64,000 bases of DNA, from NCBI GenBank assembly GCA_963702235.1, contig CAVPBZ010000010.1, positions 1 to 64,000 on the forward strand, in the 5' to 3' direction. The notes under the pieces were generated by a model that was not told the origin of the DNA, searched no databases, and saw only the letters and a list, made by a program, of their open reading frames with translations. This document shows, piece by piece, positions 22,400-30,498 of the stretch. The first letter of the stretch is position 1, and each line of letters starts with the position of its first letter. Source of the stretch: PALSA-505 sp963702235. GTDB lineage: Bacteria > Actinomycetota > Actinomycetes > Streptosporangiales > Streptosporangiaceae. A program made the position numbers and the translations under genes.

Positions 22400-23617
22400 T
22401 TAGTCGTCCATCGCGGCGCGGAGGTTCTCGTCCAGCGAGTTGAGGAACTCCTGGGTGGTGAGGTAGGGGGTGTCGCCGCCGACGAGCAGGGCGAGGTCCT
22501 TGGTCATCTTGCCGTCCTCGACGGTCTGCACGCACACCTGTTCGAGCGTGTTGGCGAACGCGGTCACCTCGGGGGTGCCGTCCAGCTTGCCGCGGTGCGC
22601 CAGGCCGCGGGTCCAGGCGAAGATCGACGCGATCGGGTTCGTGGAGGTGGGCTTGCCCTGCTGGTACTGGCGGAAGTGCCGGGTCACCGTGCCGTGCGCG
22701 GCCTCCGCCTCGACGACGCGGCCGTCCGGGGTCATCAGCACGCTACTCATCAGCCCGAGCGAGCCGAAGCCCTGGGCCACGACGTCGGACTGCACGTCGC
22801 CGTCGTAGTTCTTCAGGGCCCAGACGATGCCGCCCTCCCACTTCAGCACCTGCGCCACCATGTCGTCGATGAGCCGGTGCTCGTAGGTGATGCCGGCCTC
22901 CTCGAAGTCGGCCTTGAACTCGGCCTCGAAGATCTCGGCGAACAGGTCCTTGAACCGGCCGTCGTAGGCCTTGAGGATGGTGTTCTTCGTGGACAGGTAC
23001 AGCGGGTAGCGGCGGTCCAGCGCGTACCGCATCGTCGCCCGGGCGAAGTCGCGGATCGAGTCGTCGTAGTTGTACATGCCCATCGCGATGCCGCCGCCGG
23101 TGAACTTCGCCACCTCGAACTCGATCGGGCGGTCGCCGTCGTCGGGCGTGTACGTGATCGTCACCGTGCCAGGGCCTGGGACGACGAAGTCGGTGGCGCG
23201 GTACTGGTCACCGTGCGCGTGACGGCCGATCACGATCGGCTTGGTCCAGTTCGGCACCAGCCGCGGGATGCTGGACACCACGATCGGCTCGCGGAACACG
23301 ACGCCGCCGAGGATGTTGCGGATCGTGCCGTTCGGCGACCGCCACATCTTCTTCAGGCCGAACTCCTCGACCCGGGCCTCGTCCGGGGTGATCGTGGCGC
23401 ACTTGACGCCGACCCCATTCGCCTTGATCGCGTTGGCCGCGTCCACCGTCACCTGGTCGTCGGTGGCGTCCCGGTTCTCGATGGACAGGTCGTAGTAGTC
23501 AAGCTCGATATCCAGGTAAGGCAGGATGAGCTGTTCCTTGATGTACTGCCAGATGATCCGCGTCATCTCGTCGCCGTCTAGCTCGACGACGGGATTGGCC
23601 ACCTTGATCTTGGGCAT
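22400..23617 (-). CDS. icd: isocitrate dehydrogenase, NADP-dependent, eukaryote-like homodimeric type
   Basis: Converts isocitrate and NADP to 2-oxoglutarate, CO2 and NADPH. The 405 aa begin MPKIKVANPVVELDGDEMTR, the hallmark of the eukaryote-like type II family, and retain the isocitrate-binding SPNGTIRNILGG, RHAHGDQYRATD, the catalytic tyrosine in ATMRYALDRRYPLYLSTKN, the metal aspartates in YEHRLIDDMVAQ and the NADP loop AAHGTVTRHFR. ATG 23617 is chosen since the family starts at MPKIK and an AAGGGAAA motif precedes it; the 21-base longer frame is unneeded. It is followed by mdh on the same strand. Confidence 0.95.
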   Translation of the reverse strand: MPKIKVANPVVELDGDEMTRIIWQYIKEQLILPYLDIELDYYDLSIENRDATDDQVTVDAANAIKANGVGVKCATITPDEARVEEFGLKKMWRSPNGTIRNILGGVVFREPIVVSSIPRLVPNWTKPIVIGRHAHGDQYRATDFVVPGPGTVTITYTPDDGDRPIEFEVAKFTGGGIAMGMYNYDDSIRDFARATMRYALDRRYPLYLSTKNTILKAYDGRFKDLFAEIFEAEFKADFEEAGITYEHRLIDDMVAQVLKWEGGIVWALKNYDGDVQSDVVAQGFGSLGLMSSVLMTPDGRVVEAEAAHGTVTRHFRQYQQGKPTSTNPIASIFAWTRGLAHRGKLDGTPEVTAFANTLEQVCVQTVEDGKMTKDLALLVGGDTPYLTTQEFLNSLDENLRAAMDD

Positions 23618-23767
23618 GCCGCCGGTTTCCCTTCCCACACTGGTCAGCCCGCGCCCGTACCGGGCCCGCCACTGGCAAGGCTACCGGTGCGGCGCGGGGC
23701 ACTTGGCGGCCGGTGAGGCCGCTGCCGACGAGGGCTGGTCAGTTGCTGATAACGCCTGCCCGCCGGC

Positions 23768-24226
23768 TCATCTCGGTGACGGCAGCACCAGCACCACAGC
23801 CATGATGCTCGCGCCGAGGATCGCCAGGGCCACAACGTCGAGCAGGCGGCGGCGAGACAGCAGCAGCCCGGCCCTTCGCTCCGGAAGGACGAGTCGCAGC
23901 ACGGCCGCGACCAGCACCGCGGACGCCACGGTCAGCATGCCGGTCACGACGTGCCGGGGACCCTGCCCCGTCCAGATCAGCCCGCCCGCGGTCCCGGCAA
24001 AGACGATGCCGTAGGGCAGATGAGCCCACCGCGGGCCGCTGGCCTTGGCTCGCGCTCGCGTCATCGCGGGTGGCACAGGAACGGCGTGACCCTCTGTCGT
24101 CCCGCCGGCCCCGGCCTCCGTCTCGGTCACCCTCTCGGTCACCGTCTCGGTCGCCGGAGCGGACGTGACGAGGGTGGAACCAGCCTCCGGGCGCTCGTCC
24201 CGCTCCGTCAGCATGGCCTCGTCCAC
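23768..24226 (-). CDS. DUF3017-like small membrane protein
   Basis: 152-residue protein with a disordered, Thr/Glu-rich N-terminal half (residues 1-60) and three hydrophobic helices (about 70-90, 94-112 and 129-148: LPYGIVFAGTAGGLIWTG, VVTGMLTVASAVLVAAVL, VVALAILGASIMAVVLVL). The LVLPERRAGLLLSRRRLLDV loop between the last helices is typical of DUF3017, an actinobacterial family of unknown function often found near folD, mdh and icd; that neighbourhood matches here. GTG 24226 is likely leaderless, with TAAGAT (24238-24233) 6 nt upstream. Confidence 0.75.
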   Translation of the reverse strand: MDEAMLTERDERPEAGSTLVTSAPATETVTERVTETEAGAGGTTEGHAVPVPPAMTRARAKASGPRWAHLPYGIVFAGTAGGLIWTGQGPRHVVTGMLTVASAVLVAAVLRLVLPERRAGLLLSRRRLLDVVALAILGASIMAVVLVLPSPR

Positions 24227-24506
24227 GCAATGATCTTATCGCTGCGGCGGCGCGCGACAGCACAAGTCGGCACAAGAGCCCTGGCGCGCCGCCGGACCGA
24301 GCCCTGGCGCGCCGCGGACCGGTGAGGCGCATGCCTCGCCTGGCGCCGGACGGGGCCTGGCGCCCGGCCGGGGCCTGGCACCGGACGGGCCTGGCGCCCA
24401 GCGGGCGAGCCGCCGATCCGTCTGGCCGATCAGGGTACGACAGGCCGGGCAGAGGGTAACTGAAACGTGAGACATCCGTGACTGGACGTTAGCTAGGAGG
24501 TCCGAC

Positions 24507-25673
24507 GTGGAGAGGCCCTACCTTCGCATCGAGGACACCGGGGAGGTCGTCCCGCTGCGCGCGGACGTGACCACGGTGGGCCGCGGCAGCTCCGTGGACA
24601 TCCGGTTGCGGGATCCCAGCGTCTCCAAGCTGCACGCCGAGATCGTCTGCAGGGGTGACTACGCCTACGTGGCCGATCTGGGATTATCGCGGAACGGCAC
24701 CAGGGTCAACGGCCGCCCGGCCGCCCGCCGCGTGCTCGAAGACGGCGACGTACTGAGCTTCGGCACCGCGCGCTGCCGGGTGGGCGGGCTGGTGCAGGAG
24801 AACATCGCGGCCGAGGTCGAGCTGCGCAGGCAGGCGGCGCCCGAGCTGACCCGCCGGGAGACCGACGTGCTCACCTCGCTGTGCCGGCAGGCGCTGTCCG
24901 ACGAGGCGTTCGTGGCGCCGGCCACGGCCCGCGAGATCGCCTCTGACCTGGTCGTAACCGAAGCCGCGGTCAAGCAGCACCTGCTGCGGCTGTACCAGAA
25001 GTTCCGCATTCCCGAGGGCCCGAACCGGCGGACCAGGCTCGCCAACGAAGTGGTCGCGCTGGGCCTGGTCCGGCCGCTGCCGCCGCCTGGCCGCACCGAG
25101 CCGGCGGGGGGCACGGCGCCCGCGGCCGGCGTTCCTTCGCAGGGCGGCGCGGCGTCTTCCGGCGCTACCTCGCCGGGTGGTCCCGCTTTCCCGGCCGGGC
25201 CGTCGTCCCCGGCCGCGCCCTCTCCGGCCGCGCCCTCTCCGGCCGCGCCCCCTCCGGGCGCGCAGGCTCCTGGCGCGCAGGCTCCTGGCCCGTCGCCGCG
25301 CGCGGGTGCCACGGGTGCGGGCCCTCGCGCGGGTGCTGCAGGCGCGCCGCCGCGCGTCGGCGCTGCAGGTGCCGCGGGTGCAGGGCCGCGCGCGGGCACA
25401 CGTCCTGTGGGCACGCGTCCTGCGGATACGCGTCCTGCGGGCGCGCCGCCGCGCGCGGGCGCGCCTGCTGCGAGCGAACCGCCGCGCGCGGGCGCGTCAT
25501 CGCCGCCGCCGCTGGTTACCGAGGCGCTTCCGCAGGAGCGCCTCGGCACGCCGCCCGCGGACGGGGTCCTCCCAGATGACGCGGTCCCCGGGGCCAGCAG
25601 ACTCCTCCAGGACGGCACACTTCCCCCGGACAGTGCGGCCACCCAACGACTACCCCACCGCCAGGCAAGCTAG
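24507..25673 (+). CDS. FHA-domain protein with helix-turn-helix and long Pro/Ala-rich tail
   Basis: Probable phosphothreonine-reading regulator. Residues 1-95 form an FHA domain with the usual GRGSS, SKLHAEI and NGTRVNG motifs. Residues about 112-190 look like a winged or LuxR-like helix-turn-helix (LTRRETDVLTSL, TAREIASDLVVTEAAVKQHL), suggesting DNA binding. From about residue 195 the protein is low-complexity Pro/Ala/Gly/Arg repeats, probably disordered. GTG 24507 has AGGAGGT 5 nt upstream. A Ser/Thr protein kinase lies 2.2 kb downstream on the other strand and could phosphorylate an FHA partner, but that link is only contextual. The upstream 280 bases hold the divergent promoters with the DUF3017 gene. 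Confidence 0.83.
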   Translation: MERPYLRIEDTGEVVPLRADVTTVGRGSSVDIRLRDPSVSKLHAEIVCRGDYAYVADLGLSRNGTRVNGRPAARRVLEDGDVLSFGTARCRVGGLVQENIAAEVELRRQAAPELTRRETDVLTSLCRQALSDEAFVAPATAREIASDLVVTEAAVKQHLLRLYQKFRIPEGPNRRTRLANEVVALGLVRPLPPPGRTEPAGGTAPAAGVPSQGGAASSGATSPGGPAFPAGPSSPAAPSPAAPSPAAPPPGAQAPGAQAPGPSPRAGATGAGPRAGAAGAPPRVGAAGAAGAGPRAGTRPVGTRPADTRPAGAPPRAGAPAASEPPRAGASSPPPLVTEALPQERLGTPPADGVLPDDAVPGASRLLQDGTLPPDSAATQRLPHRQAS

Positions 25674-25719
25674 GGCTCCGCGGGCACTTCTGCGCGACGA
25701 CTCGGCATCATCCCAGTGA

Positions 25720-25787
25720 CTTTGCACACGGTACGACCAAAAATGAGTGCGATTTGTCCCGATTCGATGGTCGTAGCGTGTGCAAAG
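25720..25787. repeat. 20-bp inverted repeat with 28-nt loop
   Basis: The left arm 25720-25739 (CTTTGCACACGGTACGACCA) and right arm 25768-25787 pair over 20 bp with one mismatch. The loop is AT-rich relative to the genome. It lies 47 bases past the FHA gene stop and could act as its terminator, but there is no T-tract, and a related palindrome recurs at 26155. Confidence 0.8.
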
Positions 25788-25882
25788 ACGTCCGGCGAGC
25801 GGCTCGCGCGCCACCGTCGCTCTGGGGCCGACGCGCTTCCGCGGAAGCGCTTGAGCGGATCGCCCTGGGACACGGTCCCCGG

Positions 25883-26107
25883 GGCAGGGCGATCCCCGAG
25901 ACGGCGCTGCGTCCGGGGCAGCGGAATCCCCGGGACGCCGCTGCGTCTCGGGACGGCGCTGCGTCCGGGACGGCGGAATCCCCGGGACAGCGGAATCCCC
26001 GGGACGGCGCTGCGTCCGGGACGGCGGAATCCCCGGGACGCCGCGATCCCCGGGACGGCGGAATCCGCGGGACGGCGATCCCCGCGACGGCGCTGCGTCT
26101 CGGACGC
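25883..26107 (+). repeat. degenerate tandem array of about 17-bp GC-rich units
   Basis: Units of two alternating types, cgggacggcggaatcccc and cgggacggcgctgcgtc, repeat with small changes for roughly 220 bp. The array is not a CRISPR because the units adjoin with no spacers. Confidence 0.75.
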
Positions 26108-26154
26108 CTACCCGATCAGCAAGCAAGCCCGGACTCTAGGACGTCACCCTCGTT

Positions 26155-26229
26155 CGCACTTTCCATGCGCTGTGGTCAAAATTCTGGTCGATTTATCCGG
26201 TTTGTCTAGCAGAACGCATGCAAAGTGCG
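26155..26229. repeat. 15-bp inverted repeat related to the palindrome at 25720
   Basis: CGCACTTTCCATGCG (26155-26169) pairs with CGCATGCAAAGTGCG (26215-26229) with one mismatch. The loop shares a GTCAAAA...TCGATTTATCC pattern with the ACCAAAAA...GCGATTTGTCC loop of the 25720-25787 palindrome, so the two look like copies of one small element. Confidence 0.7.
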
Positions 26230-26327
26230 CGTGATCATGGATGGTGGCCGACCGTCCGCTGGCGCCACCTGTCCCCTGGCGCCACCTGTCCGCTGGCGAC
26301 GTTCGGCCGCCACTGGACACCTAGCGT

Positions 26328-26350
26328 TACTATGCCTAGTATTGCTTAGT
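26328..26350 (+). promoter_or_regulatory. padR promoter with TACTA/TAGTA operator
   Basis: TACTA (26328-26332), four bases, TAGTA (26337-26341) form an inverted repeat, and another TAGTA follows at 26347-26351. TAGTAT (26337-26342) also serves as a -10 hexamer 8 nt before ATG 26351, so a bound regulator would cover the start of its own leaderless transcript. Confidence 0.55.
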
Positions 26351-26842
26351 ATGAACCGTGAACGGCTAAAGGGACACCTCGACCTGCTGCTGCTGTCGGT
26401 GCTCGACGCCGGGCCAGCTCACGGGTACGCGATCATCTCGGCGCTCCGGGAGCGGAGCGAGGGGACATTCGACCTACCGGAAGGGACGATCTACCCCGCG
26501 CTCCACCGACTCGAGGACGCCGGGCTGCTCAGCAGCTCCTGGGCGGCCGCGGACGGTCGGCGGCGGCGCGTCTACGCGCTGACCCGCGAGGGGGCGGCCG
26601 CCCTGACGGCCGAGCAGAGGCAGTGGCAGTACTTCGCCCGCGGCGTGCAAGCGGTGCTGGGATGGCCCGCACGGGCGATGCCGGGATGGCCCGCACGGGC
26701 GATGCCGGGATTGTCCGCACGGGCGGCACCGGGATTGTCCGCACGGGCGGCACCGGGATTGTCCGCTCAGGCGGGGCTGGGATTGTCCGCGCCGGTAGTG
26801 ACGGGCTGGCGTGCGCAGGCGGGGCTGGGGTGGTCGGCATGA
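26351..26842 (+). CDS. PadR-family transcriptional regulator with 8-residue repeat tail
   Basis: Winged-helix repressor of the PadR family. Residues 1-100 contain RLKGHLDLLLLSVLDAGPAH, GYAIISALRERSEGTFDLPE, GTIYPALHRLEDAGLLSSSW and the wing RRRVYALTREGAAALTAEQ. The rest of the 163 aa is seven copies of an eight-residue unit (GWPARAMP, GLSARAAP and similar) coded by a 24-bp tandem repeat, replacing the usual C-terminal helices. ATG 26351 is placed by the conserved N-terminus and the TAGTAT hexamer 8 nt before it. Its stop overlaps the ATG of the membrane protein (26839-26842), the common PadR-plus-membrane-target pairing. Confidence 0.87.
   Translation: MNRERLKGHLDLLLLSVLDAGPAHGYAIISALRERSEGTFDLPEGTIYPALHRLEDAGLLSSSWAAADGRRRRVYALTREGAAALTAEQRQWQYFARGVQAVLGWPARAMPGWPARAMPGLSARAAPGLSARAAPGLSAQAGLGLSAPVVTGWRAQAGLGWSA
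26659..26826 (+). repeat. 24-bp tandem repeat in the 3' half of padR
   Basis: Seven consecutive 24-bp units starting GGGAT or GGGCT run from 26659 to 26826. The first two are identical, as are units three and four; later ones drift. The pattern indicates stepwise in-frame duplication. Confidence 0.9.
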
Positions 26843-27638
26843 ACGGGCCCGGGGACCAGGTCGAGGAGTACCTCGATCTGCTTTACGCGCGGCTGCGCAC
26901 CTCGCCGCGCCAGGCCAGGCGGGTGCTGGCCGAGGCGGAGGACCATCTGCGGGAGGCCACAGCGGACGCCGTGGCCGCGGGCATGTCCGAACGCGAGGCG
27001 CAGGAGGCGGCGATATCCAGCTTCGGGTCGGTGCGCGCGGTCATCCGCGCCCACGACGCGCGGCTGCGGCGGTTCCCTGCCCTGGCCGTCGCGGCCGACC
27101 TGGTGGTGTCGGCCTGGATGCTGGCCGGGGTGGTCTGCTCGCGGTGGGTGTCAGCGGCCTGGTGGCGCAGGTGATGAACGCGGCGTTCGGGCCGCGGTAC
27201 GTCGGCGCGGTGCCCAGCGGCGCAACGTTCTCCGCCGCGGCCTGCCGGTCCTGGCTCGCGGACATCCCGGCGGTGCACAGCTGCGCGCAGGCGGCGATGC
27301 TGGAGACCAGCGGCGACGCGGTACGGCTGCGGCTGCTCGCCGGGATCGCCGGCCTGGCGGTGCTGGCGGGTTACTACCTGGCCGGCCGCCGGTTCCGTGC
27401 CGCCGTGCTGCCGGACGGCTTCGTGGCCGCGGTCGCGGTGAGCCTGTTCGGCGTGACCGGCCTGGGACTGGCGTTGCTGGCGGTGAATCAGGGGGTCGTC
27501 GGCGTCAGCTCCGGGCCTGGCTTCTTCCTGAGCGGCGCGATCGTGTCGCTGGCCACGGCCGCTGTCTTCGTCCCGTCGCTGCGGCGGGCGCTGCTGCAGC
27601 ACGCTCGGGGGTCAGCCGCCCAGCACGTCCATAGCTGA
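26839..27638 (+). pseudogene. HAAS-type membrane protein partner of PadR, frameshifted as assembled
   Basis: Residues 1-75 resemble the HAAS/permease-prefix signalling domain found after padR genes (EEYLDLLYARLRTSPRQARR, REATADAVAAGMSEREAQEA). The downstream frame encodes four or so hydrophobic helices (LLAGIAGLAVLAGYYLAG, FVAAVAVSLFGVTGLGLALL, FFLSGAIVSLATAAVFVPSL). The two frames join at 27121-27150, where one base is missing; an extra G in the GGGG run at about 27126-27130 would give one 266-aa protein. ATG 26839 overlaps the padR stop. The likely role is a PadR-controlled membrane component of unknown function. Confidence 0.7.
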
Positions 27639-27764
27639 CGGCCACGGGTGAGCGCAGCGACGGGACGGGCGCTGCTGAAGCAAGCTGGGGTCAGCCGCCC
27701 AGCAGGTCCACAGCTGACGGCCACGGGTGAGCGCGGCGACGGGACGGGCGCTGCTGAGGGAGGC
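27607..27764 (+). repeat. 79-bp direct repeat spanning the end of the membrane-protein gene
   Basis: Copies 27607-27685 and 27686-27764 match at most positions, and shorter degenerate copies follow to about 27840. The first copy contains the last codons and stop of the upstream gene. It was evidently produced by duplication of that end into the intergenic space. Confidence 0.85.
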
Positions 27765-27871
27765 TGGGGTCAGCTCCGCAGGGCGCCGTCGGCTGGCTGC
27801 TGAGGCGGGCTCGGGTTAGCTACGCAGGGCGGCGTCGGCTGACGGCAGCTACAGCGGGCTGACGGCCGGGG

Positions 27872-29908
27872 CTACAGGTGGTGCAGCCGGTAGGCCACCT
27901 GGGCGGCCAGGTGAGTCAGGCCCGGCATGTGCCAGCCGAAGCCGGGTGACAGCGGCCAGGTGTCGTGCGGCTGGGTGACCGCGGCGCCGGCTACTCCGAC
28001 GGCGAGCGCGGAGAGCAGGACCACGGTGAGCATGGCCGGCAGGCGCCTGCGGGCGAGCACGCCAAACAGCCGGCCGAGCTGCCTGCGCGGCTTGCCTGAG
28101 CCCAGGCCGAAAGCGGAGAAGGCGACGAACGCGCCGGCCGCGGAAGCACCGGCCGCTTGGTACGGGTTCGCGTGCACCGCGATGATGGTCACGGCCGCCG
28201 CGACGGCGCCGCAGAACAGCGCAAGCGGGGCGAGCAGCACGGAGCTGACCAGCGCGCGGACCAGCGCCCAGGGGGCGGTGGCCAGCATGACGGGCACGTC
28301 GCTGAGCCGCGCTCCGCGTTCCGAGCGGCGCCTGAGCAACCCGCCGTGGGCACGGTCGCCCGCGCGCAGCAGCACGATCATCACCGTGGCGGCGATCGTC
28401 CCCGCGACCGGGAGCAGCACGCTGGCGGCAACGGCGATCACCATCGTGAGCAGGGCCAGCAGCCGCCGGACGCCGGCCGGGGCTTCGGCGCCCGCTGGCC
28501 GCCTGGCCGGGGCCGGCACGGCGCGGCCGGCACCGGAGGCGGCGGGCCTGGCAGGCGGCACCGCGACCGGCGTGGCATACCGCACCGGGGTCAGCACGTC
28601 GGCGAAGCTGTCGCGGTCCGCCACGTCCGGCAGCCGCCGCGTCCCCGGGCGGAACCCGGTGCCGCGGCCGGTCCTGGCCGACCGCGGGACGAGCACGGGC
28701 TGGCCATCCATCAGGGTCCCGGGGGCGGCCGCCGCAGCCCGGCCGCGACCGGCCACGCCACCACCCGCCAGGCCACCACCCGCCAGGCCGCCACCGGCCA
28801 CGCCACCACCCGCCAGGCCGCCACCGGCCACGCCACCACCCGCCAGGCCGCCACCGGCCACGCCACCACCCGCCAGGGCGCCACCCGCACCCGCACCCGC
28901 CGCCGCAGCGCCACCGCCCGCCCCAGCCATCCCGGCCATCCCGGCCAGCCCGGCTGCCGCGCCAGCGCCGGCCGCACCTCCCGCACCCGCACCTCCCGCT
29001 CCGCCCCGCCCAGCGGCCGCGGCGCCACCGCGGCGACTGGCGGTCCTGCGCCACCCGGCAATTGCGGACCGCCCGGCGCGGCCGTTGACCGGCAGCTCCG
29101 GAATGGTCAGGTCGAGGGCGGCGCACTGCGAGCTCAGCTCCATGGCCGTGGGCCGACGGCCCGGGTCGCGGCCGAGCGCGGCGGTCAGCAGCGGCATCAG
29201 CTTGGCCGGGACCCCGTCCAGGTCCGGCTTCCCGCCGACGATCCGGTAGAAGATCGTCTCGTATGTGCCGGTGCCGAACGGCGGGCGGCCAGTGGCCGCG
29301 AACGCCACCGTGCTGCCCCACGAATGCACGTCGGCAGGCGGCCCGCACGGCTGGCCTTCGACGACCTCGGGCGCCAGGTACCCCGGGGTGCCCATGAACA
29401 TGCCCGCCTGGGTGATCCTGGTCGCGTCCGGCGCGTGCGCGATGCCGAAGTCGATCACCACCGGAACGCCGCCGGCCATCACCACGTTGCCCGGCTTGAG
29501 ATCCCGGTGCACCACGCCCGCGGCGTGTACGGCCGCCAGGCCCTCGGCCAGCCCCCAGGCGACCCGCTCCAGCGCCCGCCCGCCCAGCGGGCCTTCGCGG
29601 CTGATCAGCTGATCGAGCGAGGGACCCGCCACGTACCGCGTCACCACGTAGGGCATGTCGCCGGTCACGTCGGCGTCGATGACCTCGGCCACGAACCGGC
29701 TGCGCACCCGGCGCATCGTCTCGAACTCGCGGCCCAGCCGGCGGCGGGCATCAGGGTCGGATGCCACCATCGGGCGGAGCACCTTGACGGCTACGGCCTC
29801 GCCACCGGCATCGAGGGCAAGGTGCACGACACCCATGCCGCCCTCGCCGATCCGCTCGAGCAGGCGGTACGGGCCAAGCCGGTCCGGCATCGGGCTCTGT
29901 GCGATCAT
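27872..29908 (-). CDS. Ser/Thr protein kinase with Gly/Ala-rich linker and C-terminal membrane helices
   Basis: Hanks-type kinase, 678 aa. The catalytic domain fills residues 10-270: GEGGMGVVHLA glycine loop, VAVKVL lysine, HRDLKPGNVVM catalytic loop, VIDFGIA metal site and GTPGYLAPE activation segment. A long Gly/Ala/Val linker (about 285-385) is partly built from a 30-bp tandem repeat. After a basic Pro/Ala segment, the C-terminus has about five hydrophobic helices in place of the usual PASTA sensor, so the kinase domain is cytosolic and membrane-tethered. ATG 29908 is used; ATG 29890 is possible. The FHA protein 2.2 kb away is a candidate partner by context only. Confidence 0.9.
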   Translation of the reverse strand: MIAQSPMPDRLGPYRLLERIGEGGMGVVHLALDAGGEAVAVKVLRPMVASDPDARRRLGREFETMRRVRSRFVAEVIDADVTGDMPYVVTRYVAGPSLDQLISREGPLGGRALERVAWGLAEGLAAVHAAGVVHRDLKPGNVVMAGGVPVVIDFGIAHAPDATRITQAGMFMGTPGYLAPEVVEGQPCGPPADVHSWGSTVAFAATGRPPFGTGTYETIFYRIVGGKPDLDGVPAKLMPLLTAALGRDPGRRPTAMELSSQCAALDLTIPELPVNGRAGRSAIAGWRRTASRRGGAAAAGRGGAGGAGAGGAAGAGAAAGLAGMAGMAGAGGGAAAAGAGAGGALAGGGVAGGGLAGGGVAGGGLAGGGVAGGGLAGGGLAGGGVAGRGRAAAAAPGTLMDGQPVLVPRSARTGRGTGFRPGTRRLPDVADRDSFADVLTPVRYATPVAVPPARPAASGAGRAVPAPARRPAGAEAPAGVRRLLALLTMVIAVAASVLLPVAGTIAATVMIVLLRAGDRAHGGLLRRRSERGARLSDVPVMLATAPWALVRALVSSVLLAPLALFCGAVAAAVTIIAVHANPYQAAGASAAGAFVAFSAFGLGSGKPRRQLGRLFGVLARRRLPAMLTVVLLSALAVGVAGAAVTQPHDTWPLSPGFGWHMPGLTHLAAQVAYRLHHL
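28771..28860 (-). repeat. 30-bp tandem repeat in the kinase linker
   Basis: Units close to cgccaccacccgccaggccg plus ccaccggcca repeat three times at 28771-28800, 28801-28830 and 28831-28860; the last two are identical, and partial copies flank the block. They encode the AGGGLAGGGV repeats of the kinase linker. Confidence 0.85.
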
Positions 29909-29931
29909 CGCATCGCCACCGTTAGGGAAGG

Positions 29932-29973
29932 CCGCTTAGGGGAACGCTGTCCACGGAAGGCCGCCCTAAGCGG
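29932..29973. promoter_or_regulatory. hairpin upstream of the kinase gene
   Basis: CCGCTTAGGG (29932-29941) and CCCTAAGCGG (29964-29973) form a perfect 10-bp stem with a 22-nt loop. It lies between the 136-aa gene and the kinase gene, both on the minus strand. It could be a terminator without a T-run or an operator in the kinase 5' region. Confidence 0.45.
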
Positions 29974-30056
29974 GAAGGCCCATCTAACGATACGAATAGC
30001 GGCGCTGGCAAGTTCGCCACGCCCGCGGATCTGCCGCCAGCCACCGCTGCCGGTGG

Positions 30057-30467
30057 TCAGCTGCCGGCGACCAGCCGGCGCAGCACCTGGGCGGCCTGCG
30101 CGTTCTGCTCCGCGTAAACCACCAGCGCCTTCGCTAGCTCGGCGGCCCACTCGGTCAGCGGCACTTCGCGCCGGGACAGCACCACGCCGCGCACCTCGCG
30201 GCAGACCTCCGCGACCGGCCTGCCGCGCTGGACCGCCAGCGTCAGCAGCAGGTCACCCAGCCTGACTGTGATTTTTGCCACCTCGCCGGGACGGCCGCGC
30301 ATCCGGTCCGAGACCGTCCGCTCCCTGTCTACGGTGACGACCCCGGCCGGCAGCGCATCGCCGAGCGAGTCGGTGAGCACCCGGGCGTAGATCGCCACGT
30401 CCGCGCTGTCGGTCCGCAGCGCGGCTGCTACCAGGTCGAACGACAGGTCATCGCCTGGCTCGGTCAT
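30057..30467 (-). CDS. conserved hypothetical protein, 136 aa
   Basis: No family recognised. The protein is soluble, mostly helical and charged, without signal peptide or membrane helix; a central VAKITVRLGDLLLTLAVQRG strand pair and a final helix (LTEWAAELAKALVVYAEQNA) are the most regular parts. ATG 30467 is chosen because the upstream frame overlaps the end of the enoyl-CoA hydratase gene and is poor. It sits 31 bases downstream of that gene on the same strand and is probably in the same operon. Confidence 0.6.
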   Translation of the reverse strand: MTEPGDDLSFDLVAAALRTDSADVAIYARVLTDSLGDALPAGVVTVDRERTVSDRMRGRPGEVAKITVRLGDLLLTLAVQRGRPVAEVCREVRGVVLSRREVPLTEWAAELAKALVVYAEQNAQAAQVLRRLVAGS

Positions 30468-30498
30468 GATGGCTCCGTCCGTGTGATCCCCGGGTATC

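Larger units (their letters stand above)
25674..26350. other. 677-bp intergenic region filled with repeats, no convincing gene
   Basis: Open frames exist here but only as low-complexity translations of tandem repeats. The region holds two AT-richer imperfect palindromes (25720-25787 and 26155-26229) around a GC-rich array of about 17-bp units (25883-26107), then the padR promoter. No protein family or RNA gene is recognisable. Confidence 0.6.

Noticed and set aside
25754..26209. 151-codon open frame in the repeat region
   Set aside because: Its sequence is only a translation of the 17-bp tandem repeats and palindromes; no start signal or family.
25883..26826. possible CRISPR arrays
   Set aside because: The repeat units at 25883-26107 and 26659-26826 adjoin directly without unique spacers, and no cas genes are present.
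28157..30265. 702-codon plus-strand open frame
   Set aside because: Antisense to the Ser/Thr kinase, low-complexity, no domain.
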